From assembly GCA_030691725.1 (NCBI GenBank), contig JAUYDQ010000078.1:1-6228 (forward strand): a stretch of 6,228 nt of DNA, given 5' to 3'. The position numbers were made by a program, and so were the translations under genes. The stretch comes from Candidatus Omnitrophota bacterium. GTDB taxonomy: Bacteria; Omnitrophota; Gorgyraeia; Gygaellales; Profunditerraquicolaceae. Shown here piece after piece: positions 1 to 5,096 of this stretch. The notes under the pieces were generated by a model, which made no database searches, was not told where the DNA came from, and saw nothing but the letters and a program-made list of their open reading frames with translations. The number at the start of each line of letters is the position of its first letter. Positions within the stretch are counted from its first letter, which is position 1.

Positions 1-154
1 GTTACAAAAAGGGACAAGAACTGGTAGTCCAGAGAGATTGGATGGAATTGATTATACTCCTACATATGAAATAAGTGTCCCTCCCGGTTTTTCTCCCGAT
101 AGCCCTATGCGAAAAGCAAAAGTAACTATAACCTGGAATGAACCCACGCCATAA
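1..154 (+). CDS. C-terminal end of a PilV-like minor pilin (partial)
   Basis: An open frame enters from the left edge (first full codon at position 2) and ends at TAA 152-154, followed at once by a second in-frame TAA. About 50 residues are visible, ending in RKAKVTITWNEPTP. A closing beta strand of the form 'VTITW' after a short basic stretch is common at the C-terminus of type IV pilus modification proteins (PilV) and related minor pilins. The N-terminal prepilin signal is outside the window, so family assignment rests on this tail and on the next gene, a PilW-like prepilin that overlaps it by 17 bp. It would be an envelope or pseudopilus subunit. It could equally be a GspI/GspJ-type pseudopilin of a type II secretion system. 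Confidence 0.55.
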   Translation, partial: LQKGTRTGSPERLDGIDYTPTYEISVPPGFSPDSPMRKAKVTITWNEPTP

Positions 155-773
155 TAAATCTGTTACCCTCGTTGAATTATTAATTGCGATTTGTATTTTT
201 AGCCTTATAGTTATAGGTTTTTCTAGTATTGATACATTCAGCCAATACCATGTCATAACTTCGGATAGACGGGCAAAATTACAGAATGACGCGTCTTATG
301 TTTTAGAGGATATGGCAAAAAACTTAACCGGAACAGGCACTTCAGGCGGCGCGATTGGTAATGTTGTCAGTAGCACTAACTACCCGGTACAGGCAATTAC
401 TATTTCACCCAATAGCGGGATAGCAATCCGGGTAGACTCTAATAATAACGGGCAGCTGGACGGGTCAGATAAACAGATTGCTTATATATATGATTCAGCT
501 AATTATCGGTTTTTGTATTATCCTGATGCATCCGTTACTAGTCCTTGTCCTGGTTCTGCTTGTACGGTTCTCACCTCAAGCCGTATCAGGAGCGATTTTA
601 GCACTACCACATCTAAGGCTACTTACTATTCATATAGTTCAGCGAATAATTACATTGAAGTGCAAATTGGCGCATGTTGGACTCCTTCTTCGGATGCTAC
701 TTGTGGCACAGCTGATAATCCTGCGTTTATCATGAAAAATCGTATCTATATGCCTGCAGTTTCTACCCATTAA
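138..773 (+). CDS. PilW-like type IV minor prepilin, 211 aa
   Basis: This is a probable minor pilin or pseudopilin, inserted in the inner membrane, cleaved by a prepilin peptidase and built into a pilus or pseudopilus tip. Residues 9-34 form the class III prepilin signal and hydrophobic helix (VTLVELLIAICIFSLIVIGF), with the conserved Glu at +5 (E13). The residue before the cleavage site is Ser8 instead of the usual Gly, and the mature protein would start with Val, not Phe. Residues 100-111 (DSNNNGQLDGSD) fit a calcium-binding EF-hand-like loop, followed by IAYIYDSANYRFLYY, a layout seen in PilW-type proteins. Four cysteines lie in the globular part (C137, C142, C180, C189) and could form two disulfides in the periplasm. 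The ATG at 138 overlaps the preceding gene by 17 bp, which suggests translational coupling; no good Shine-Dalgarno is visible. It is the last gene of the pilin operon in this window. Confidence 0.8.
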   Translation: MNPRHNKSVTLVELLIAICIFSLIVIGFSSIDTFSQYHVITSDRRAKLQNDASYVLEDMAKNLTGTGTSGGAIGNVVSSTNYPVQAITISPNSGIAIRVDSNNNGQLDGSDKQIAYIYDSANYRFLYYPDASVTSPCPGSACTVLTSSRIRSDFSTTTSKATYYSYSSANNYIEVQIGACWTPSSDATCGTADNPAFIMKNRIYMPAVSTH

Positions 774-906
774 CACCTTCTTCTTAAACATTCATATTAT
801 AATAAGTTGAAGCAAAGCAGCGTAAGGTACTTTTTTATTTGCTAAAAGACCTAAGTTGTGCTAAATTTTAGTGAAGATATTAGTTATGAAGCGAAGTAAA
901 TATTAA
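774..906. other. Intergenic gap between pilin operon and tRNA
   Basis: This 133-bp AT-rich spacer holds no credible ORF. A perfect -10-like hexamer TATAAT lies at 798-803, but no -35 sits at the right distance and it is about 100 bp from the tRNA. A weak pair, TTGTGC 856-861 with TATTAG 878-883 (16-bp spacer), is better placed to start the tRNA transcript but matches the consensus poorly. A run of six T at 831-836 is not preceded by a stable stem, so no intrinsic terminator for the pilin operon can be called. A tRNA promoter is expected here, but I cannot fix its position. Confidence 0.3.
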
Positions 907-978
907 GGGGCTGTAGCTCAGCGGGAGAGCATCTCGTTCGCAACGAGGGGGCCGAGGGTTCAATTCCCTCCAGCTCCA
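907..978 (+). tRNA. tRNA-Ala, anticodon CGC
   Basis: A full cloverleaf can be folded by eye. The acceptor stem is 907-913 with 971-977, including G909 opposite T975, which is the G3:U70 wobble pair that marks alanine tRNAs. The D arm is 916-919/927-930 around AGCGGGA. The anticodon stem is 932-936/944-948 around the loop TTCGCAA, giving anticodon CGC at 939-941, which reads GCG. The variable loop is 949-953, and the T arm is 954-958/966-970 around TTCAATT. A978 is the discriminator base. The 3' CCA tail is not encoded (TAA follows), so it must be added by CCA nucleotidyltransferase. CGC is the less common bacterial alanine anticodon, so this is probably an extra isoacceptor beside a TGC species elsewhere. 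Confidence 0.95.
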
Positions 979-1008
979 TAAAATCTTTCATTAATGAAAG
1001 ATTTTATG
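977..1008. terminator. Perfect 32-bp palindrome at tRNA 3' end, possible terminator
   Basis: Every base from 977 to 1008 pairs with its mirror position, centred on TTAA at 991-994. The layout is an A-tract (980-983), a CTTTCA/TGAAAG stem and a T-tract (1002-1005), the symmetric form of a bidirectional intrinsic terminator. The stem is AT-rich, so as a terminator it would be weak. The left arm begins in the acceptor stem (C977) and includes the discriminator base, so the hairpin is flush with the mature tRNA end and would affect 3' trimming. Only 36 bp separate it from the next start codon. If it does not terminate fully, the five-gene run may be read through from the tRNA promoter. Confidence 0.5.
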
Positions 1009-1044
1009 AGTGCCGAATCACTGCAATTTGTCCTCCAGAAATAG

Positions 1045-2184
1045 ATGAAAAATTTATTCAGGTTAGCTATAGGTTTAGCTTTTTTATTTGCTCTAATAGT
1101 TTCCTGCCTTTATCTACCTGCTATAATCAACAGCGGGTTTTCCTTAAGGCTGCCTTTATATGCACAGGATAAATTAAAAGAGGCACTCTTTTATCAGAAG
1201 TTAGAAAATAAAGTTGTGCAATGCCAGTTGTGTCCGAGAATTTGCGTTATACCCAACGGTAAACGGGGATTCTGCGGCGTACGAGAAAACCGCAACGGGG
1301 TATTATATTCTTTGGTTTATGCAAAACCCGTTGCTATCCATATTGATCCTATTGAAAAGAAGCCGTTGTTTCATTTTTTGCCCGGTAGCACTGCCTTTTC
1401 TATAGCTACTGCGGGTTGTAATTTAAGATGCAAGTTCTGCCAGAACTGGGAGATTTCTCAGAGGAAGCCGGAAGAGGTGGAATACATTTATCTTGAGCCT
1501 GAGGATTTAATTAAAAAAGTAAAAGAATCAGGTTCTCCTACCATTGCATATACTTATACCGAGCCCACCATATTCTATGAATATATGTTAGAGACAGCTA
1601 AATTAGCTAAGGAGCAAGGCATAAAGAATATTATGCACTCTGCCGGTTATATAAATGAAGAACCCCTAAGACAGTTATCTAAATATTTAGATGCTGCCAA
1701 TATTGATTTAAAAGGTTTTACCAATGATTTTTATGCTAAGATGTCCGAGGCTACATTGGAGCCGGTGCTTAAGAGCTTAAAGATATTAAAAGAAGAAGGT
1801 GTGCATTTAGAGATAACCAACTTAATTTTATCAGGCTATAATGATGACAAGGATTCGATTACGAAAATGTGCCTGTGGATAAAAGAAAATTTGGGAGCAG
1901 ATACGCCGTTACATTTTTCCAGGGCTTTTCCTATGTATAAACTTAATACTATTAACCCTACACCAGTGGAGACCTTGGAAAGAGCTAGGCAAATTGCCTT
2001 AGATTGCGGTTTAAAATATGTTTATATAGGTAATGTTGCGGGTAATCCCGCAGAGAATACATATTGTCCTAAATGCAAGAAGGTAATTATTGAACGCAGG
2101 GGAATATTTCTTGTTTCAAAAGTTAATATTATCGATGGAAAATGTAAATTTTGCGGAGAAAAGATTGAAGGTATCTGGCATTAA
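1045..2184 (+). CDS. amrS: AmmeMemoRadiSam system radical SAM enzyme, membrane-targeted form
   Basis: This is a radical SAM enzyme of the AmmeMemoRadiSam set, related to pyruvate formate-lyase activases. Its substrate is not established. The radical SAM motif GCNLRCKFC lies at residues 124-132 (C125, C129, C132) and binds the 4Fe-4S cluster. An upstream cysteine cluster, C60-x2-C63-PRI-C67 with C77 in RGFCGVR, is typical of this subfamily. Four more cysteines near the end (C341, C344, C367, C370) look like a zinc ribbon, followed by GIWH. The unusual part is the N-terminus: residues 7-28 are strongly hydrophobic, after MKNLFR. IVSC at 18-21 matches a lipobox, but a plain membrane anchor is equally possible. 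An in-frame TAG at 1042-1044 directly precedes the ATG, so the segment is not from an upstream extension; no clear ribosome site is seen. Its end overlaps the Memo-AMMECR1 gene by 20 bp. Confidence 0.92.
   Translation: MKNLFRLAIGLAFLFALIVSCLYLPAIINSGFSLRLPLYAQDKLKEALFYQKLENKVVQCQLCPRICVIPNGKRGFCGVRENRNGVLYSLVYAKPVAIHIDPIEKKPLFHFLPGSTAFSIATAGCNLRCKFCQNWEISQRKPEEVEYIYLEPEDLIKKVKESGSPTIAYTYTEPTIFYEYMLETAKLAKEQGIKNIMHSAGYINEEPLRQLSKYLDAANIDLKGFTNDFYAKMSEATLEPVLKSLKILKEEGVHLEITNLILSGYNDDKDSITKMCLWIKENLGADTPLHFSRAFPMYKLNTINPTPVETLERARQIALDCGLKYVYIGNVAGNPAENTYCPKCKKVIIERRGIFLVSKVNIIDGKCKFCGEKIEGIWH
2155..2167 (+). promoter_or_regulatory. Ribosome binding site fixing a TTG start
   Basis: GGAG at 2155-2158 stands 6 nt before TTG 2165-2167. 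The frame is also open upstream, with possible starts at TTG 2090 and ATG 2135, but those lie deep inside amrS and lack a comparable site. Starting at 2165 gives a compact signal peptide (MKVSGIK, then a hydrophobic core, then SYA-Q), whereas the longer forms add an acidic, unrelated lead. The TTG start is therefore preferred over the ATG. Confidence 0.65.
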
Positions 2185-3694
2185 GCTTTCGGTCTTTATT
2201 TTTTGCTGGTTAGTCTTTGGTGTTTTAAGCTATGCCCAGGAGGTAAAAGAGCCTAATGTCGCGGGTAGCTTCTATCCTGATAGTCCCCAGGAGCTATCGC
2301 AAATGCTTGATAATTTCATTGACAGTGCAAACCCGCAAGCCGAAGAAGGCCGCATATTTGCTTTGATTTCGCCACACGCTGGTTATGGCTTTTCAGGAGG
2401 AATTGCTGCCCTTGGCTATAAACTCATTAAAGATAAACCGTATAAGATAATTATTGTGATTGGGCCCAGCCACTATTATAGTTTTAGTGGGGTATCTATA
2501 TATCCCGAAGGTGCATTCCGTACGCCTTTGGGCGATCTGGAAATAGATAAAGAATTTACACAGAGATTACTCTATAAAGATAAGGATATCTTTTTTGAAC
2601 CAGGCGCTTTTGAAAAAGAGCATTCTGTAGAGGTACAACTGCCGTTTTTGCAAAAAGTTCTCTCTAATGGTTCGACTACGCTCACCATTAGCACTGAGCG
2701 CAGTCGAAGTGCTAATCCTAAGATTGTACCTATAGTCATGGGAGATTGTACGCTTGCTACTTGTCAAAAATTAGCAGATCTGCTTAAGGAAGCCATAGGC
2801 AATCGTCAAGATGTACTTGTAGTTGCCTCTACTGATATGTACCATGGGTATGATTATGAAGAGTCAGAAATAGTTGATAATTTGACTCTATCTTACTTAA
2901 AAAATATGGATGCCCAAGGATTATATAATGGATTGCGTGAAGGTAAACTTCAACTCTGCGGAGGATTTCCGGTTGTGTCCACATTAATTTTAGCCAAAGA
3001 ATTAGGCCACAATAAACTGAAGGTTTTGCAACATACAAATTCCAGTGAAGTAACCGGCAAAAAAATTAAAGGGATTTGGACAGTGGGCTATGCCAGTTGT
3101 CTTATTGACCAAGAAAAAGGAGAAATATCTATGTTGAGCAAAGAACAGAGGAAAAAGTTGCTTGCGATTGCGCGTAATTCTATCCAGACATATTTAAAGA
3201 TAGGTAAGAAGTTAGAGCTTACCGAGACAGATCCTATATTGCTTAAAGAAATGGGTGCATTTGTTACGCTTCATAAACACGGCGAGTTGCGCGGTTGTAT
3301 CGGAAATCTCATCGGACAGCAGCCTCTGTATCTTACAGTTAGAGATATGGCCGTTGAGGCAGCAGTGGATGATCCGCGTTTTCCGCCTCTAATATTGAGT
3401 GAACTTAAAGATATCGAGATAGAGCTATCTGTACTTTCTCCTCTTAAAAGGATAGAATCAGCAGATGAGATCAAGATGGGAATTCATGGTGTATTGTTAA
3501 GACACGGCTTTAATAGCGGCGTCTTCCTTCCTCAGGTAGCGACAGAAACCGGCTGGTCAAAAGAAGAGTTTCTTTCTAATCTGTGTAGTCACAAAGCTGG
3601 GCTTCCTGCTCTTGCCTGGAAAGATAAATCTACTGAGATTTATATCTTTACTGCCGAGGTATTCTCAGAGAAAGAAATTCAAGCCGGTGAATAA
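2165..3694 (+). CDS. amrB-amrA: Fused Memo-like (AmrB) and AMMECR1 (AmrA) protein with signal peptide
   Basis: A 509-residue fusion of two AmmeMemoRadiSam components that are often separate genes. Residues 1-24 form a signal peptide (K2, K7; core LSVFIFCWLVFGVL; likely cut at SYA-Q). Residues about 29-315 are the Memo/AmrB domain, a relative of LigB-type dioxygenases. Likely metal-site residues, by comparison with human MEMO1, are H71 (SPHAGY), H103 (GPSHYY), D224 and H227 (STDMYHGY) and C265 (LCGGFP). H153 lies in the conserved EHSVEVQLPF. Residues about 323-505 are the AMMECR1/AmrA domain with the invariant LRGCIG at 375-380. Function is unproven; MEMO1 has been reported to bind copper or iron. 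Residues 169-184 (GSTTLTISTERSRSAN) are encoded by an inserted palindromic repeat. An internal ribosome site may also yield AmrA alone. The gene overlaps amrS by 20 bp and the following membrane gene by 8 bp, so it should be translated in coupling with both. Confidence 0.92.
   Translation: MKVSGIKLSVFIFCWLVFGVLSYAQEVKEPNVAGSFYPDSPQELSQMLDNFIDSANPQAEEGRIFALISPHAGYGFSGGIAALGYKLIKDKPYKIIIVIGPSHYYSFSGVSIYPEGAFRTPLGDLEIDKEFTQRLLYKDKDIFFEPGAFEKEHSVEVQLPFLQKVLSNGSTTLTISTERSRSANPKIVPIVMGDCTLATCQKLADLLKEAIGNRQDVLVVASTDMYHGYDYEESEIVDNLTLSYLKNMDAQGLYNGLREGKLQLCGGFPVVSTLILAKELGHNKLKVLQHTNSSEVTGKKIKGIWTVGYASCLIDQEKGEISMLSKEQRKKLLAIARNSIQTYLKIGKKLELTETDPILLKEMGAFVTLHKHGELRGCIGNLIGQQPLYLTVRDMAVEAAVDDPRFPPLILSELKDIEIELSVLSPLKRIESADEIKMGIHGVLLRHGFNSGVFLPQVATETGWSKEEFLSNLCSHKAGLPALAWKDKSTEIYIFTAEVFSEKEIQAGE
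2664..2716 (+). repeat. In-frame palindromic repeat element inside amrB
   Basis: Arms TTCGACTACGCTCA (2671-2684) and TGAGCGCAGTCGAA (2695-2708) are inverted repeats with one mismatch around a 10-nt loop. The flanks add structure: CTAATGG 2664-2670 pairs with CCATTAG 2685-2691, and ATTAGCAC 2687-2694 pairs with GTGCTAAT 2709-2716. CTAAT occurs as a direct repeat at both ends (2664-2668 and 2712-2716), like a target-site duplication. Removing one copy plus the interior takes out 48 bp (2669-2716), exactly 16 codons, and restores QKVLSNPKIVPIVMG, which reads like an ordinary Memo-family strand. From memory, TTCGACT-x-CGCTCA / TGAGCG-x-AGTCGAA palindromes are dispersed in many bacterial genomes; I cannot confirm this here. 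No second copy is seen in the window. Confidence 0.8.
3117..3133 (+). promoter_or_regulatory. Possible internal translation start for the AMMECR1 domain
   Basis: AAGGAG at 3117-3122 is a consensus Shine-Dalgarno placed 8 nt before an in-frame ATG (3131-3133, Met323). This falls exactly at the junction between the Memo and AMMECR1 domains. Translation from here would give a 187-residue protein, close to a stand-alone AmrA in size, without the signal peptide. The site may also be the leftover start of a once separate amrA gene that became fused. Only position and spacing support it. Confidence 0.5.
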
Positions 3695-4340
3695 AATAAT
3701 CATTAGCCTATTTCTAACGGGTTTATTATTCGGCTCTGGCCCCTGCATTGCCAGTTGCGGGCCTTTTCTTATCACTTATATCGCGGGAACAAAGAAGACT
3801 ATTTCCAAGGGAGTGATGGTTTATATTTTATTTTCTGTGGCAAGGATATCCGTGTATGTTGCGTTGAGCCTGGCGATTTTCTTTTTAAGCAGATTTGCGA
3901 TAGAGAGATTATTAGGCGGCCTGTACAAATACGTCCTCATATTAGGCGGAGGTTTTATAATTATTATAGGTTTATTTATGGTCTTCGGTAAAAAGTTAGA
4001 ATTTAATTTCTGGCAATCCTTGTATAAGAATTTATTGGAGCGCGATAAAAAGAGTATTTTCACGGTAGGTTTAATTATCGGTCTCCTGCCCTGCGCGCCG
4101 CTTTTATCCATACTCTCTTACGTGGGTTTGATTTCCCGGACCTGGCTCTCCAGCTTATTATATTCTCTATCTTTTGGCATAGGCACGTTTGTGTCTCCTC
4201 TGATAATGTTAACTATTCTTGCAGGAATAATACCACGCATTTTTTTAGAGAAAAAAGCAATTTATTCTTCAATATTTAGTCTTATCTGCGGGCTGACAAT
4301 TATATTTTTGGGTATTCAGTTAATCTGGAGAGCGTTTTAG
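3687..4340 (+). CDS. CcdA/DsbD-like (SafE/UreH-type) six-helix membrane protein
   Basis: An inner-membrane protein of the cytochrome c biogenesis transmembrane / DsbD_2 superfamily; members pass electrons to periplasmic thiol proteins or move small ions. Six hydrophobic helices are visible at about 4-22, 44-68, 81-100, 124-148, 153-180 and 193-213. TM1 carries GPCIASCGPF (C20, C24) and TM4 carries GLLPCAPLL (C136). One reactive cysteine in each of TM1 and TM4 is the arrangement used by CcdA and DsbD. The inverted two-half layout (TM1-3, TM4-6) also fits. The GTG at 3687 is chosen as start because it opens directly into TM1 and overlaps the previous stop by 8 bp. The open frame extends back to TTG 3612, but those residues only mirror the AMMECR1 coding sequence. 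No strong ribosome site is seen, so coupling to the upstream gene is likely. It could instead be annotated as a TauE/SafE-like exporter. Confidence 0.78.
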   Translation: MNKIIISLFLTGLLFGSGPCIASCGPFLITYIAGTKKTISKGVMVYILFSVARISVYVALSLAIFFLSRFAIERLLGGLYKYVLILGGGFIIIIGLFMVFGKKLEFNFWQSLYKNLLERDKKSIFTVGLIIGLLPCAPLLSILSYVGLISRTWLSSLLYSLSFGIGTFVSPLIMLTILAGIIPRIFLEKKAIYSSIFSLICGLTIIFLGIQLIWRAF

Positions 4341-5096
4341 ATGCACCGATTATATTGTCCTTCCCAAAATATCTCAGATAATAAAATAATTATCGATAAT
4401 AAAGACCAAGTTCATCATGCCAAAAATGTTTTAAGGCTTAAATTGAATGAGGAGGTCGTTATATTTGATGACGAAGGCAATGAGTATCGCTCTATTTTAG
4501 ATAAATTATTACCCAAAAGCATGATTTTTCAGGTTAAAGGCAAGGAAAAATTTATTCCTAATCCATCAAAAATTAAGATTACGGTTGCCTGCGCTATACC
4601 CAAAGATTCCCGTATGGATGAAATTATTGACAAACTTACGCAACTGGGAGCCCAGAGGATTATTCCTTTAGAAACTGAACGCGTGATTGTAAAACTGAAT
4701 AAGCATAAAAGAATATTACGGCAGGAGCGCTGGAAGAAGATTGCTTTAAATGCCAGCCTTCAGAGCCAGAGGAATACCTTGCCGGTTGTTGAACCGATAA
4801 AGAATATAAAAGAAGTTTTATCTGAATCGAGCGATTATGATTTAAAACTAATACCTACTTTGGCAGGCGAGCGGGAAAACCTGAAAGATATTCTCGCAAT
4901 AAATAAAGCGAAAAATATATTAATTATCATTGGGCCAGAGGGAGACTTTACTTCGGAAGAAATTAATTTGGCAAAGAAAGCAGGTTTTATCCCTGTTTCT
5001 TTGGGAGATTTAGTTTTACGCGTAGAAACTGCGGCAATCGCAGTAACAAGCTTTATTGGATTATATCTTGATTGCACCCCGCAAGACCTCATATGA
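4341..5096 (+). CDS. rsmE: 16S rRNA (uracil-1498-N3)-methyltransferase
   Basis: RsmE methylates N3 of U1498 in 16S rRNA, in the decoding region of the assembled 30S subunit, using S-adenosylmethionine. The 251-residue length is normal. Residues 1-70 match the N-terminal PUA-like RNA-binding part (HRLY, then VHHAKNVLRLKLNEEVVIFD). The C-terminal SPOUT trefoil-knot domain shows KLTQLGAQRIIPLETERV at 98-115, then NASLQSQRNTLPVV, the cofactor loop IGPEGDF (197-203) and LGDLVLRVETAAIA (221-234). The ATG directly follows the TAG of the membrane gene with no gap. GGAGAG at 4327-4332 inside that gene supplies a good ribosome site. In many bacteria, including Bacillus subtilis, rsmE lies directly before mtaB, as here. 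Confidence 0.96.
   Translation: MHRLYCPSQNISDNKIIIDNKDQVHHAKNVLRLKLNEEVVIFDDEGNEYRSILDKLLPKSMIFQVKGKEKFIPNPSKIKITVACAIPKDSRMDEIIDKLTQLGAQRIIPLETERVIVKLNKHKRILRQERWKKIALNASLQSQRNTLPVVEPIKNIKEVLSESSDYDLKLIPTLAGERENLKDILAINKAKNILIIIGPEGDFTSEEINLAKKAGFIPVSLGDLVLRVETAAIAVTSFIGLYLDCTPQDLI

Noticed and set aside
798..803. Perfect TATAAT as the tRNA promoter
   Set aside because: No matching -35 at 16-18 bp upstream, the distance to the tRNA is about 100 bp, and such hexamers are expected by chance in AT-rich DNA.
829..843. T-run after the pilin operon as an intrinsic terminator
   Set aside because: No stable stem precedes the T-run; the AGCAAA/TTTGCT pair (811-816, 838-843) is too short and encloses a long loop.
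2090..2164. Longer N-terminus for the Memo-AMMECR1 protein (TTG 2090 or ATG 2135)
   Set aside because: This stretch encodes the amrS zinc ribbon in another frame, lacks a good ribosome site for either start, and adds residues that spoil the signal peptide.
2641..2720. Frameshift or assembly error in amrB at the odd STERSRS stretch
   Set aside because: The reading frame is intact on both sides and the extra segment is exactly 48 bp with flanking duplication, which fits an insertion better than an error.
3612..3686. Longer N-terminus for the CcdA-like membrane protein (TTG 3612)
   Set aside because: The added 25 residues are a shadow of the conserved AMMECR1 C-terminus; GTG 3687 opens directly into TM1.
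3821..4111. Minus-strand ORF of 96 codons opposite the membrane gene
   Set aside because: It is antisense to a well-supported transmembrane gene, has no recognisable motif, and is Lys/Pro-rich in a way that mirrors the hydrophobic sense codons.
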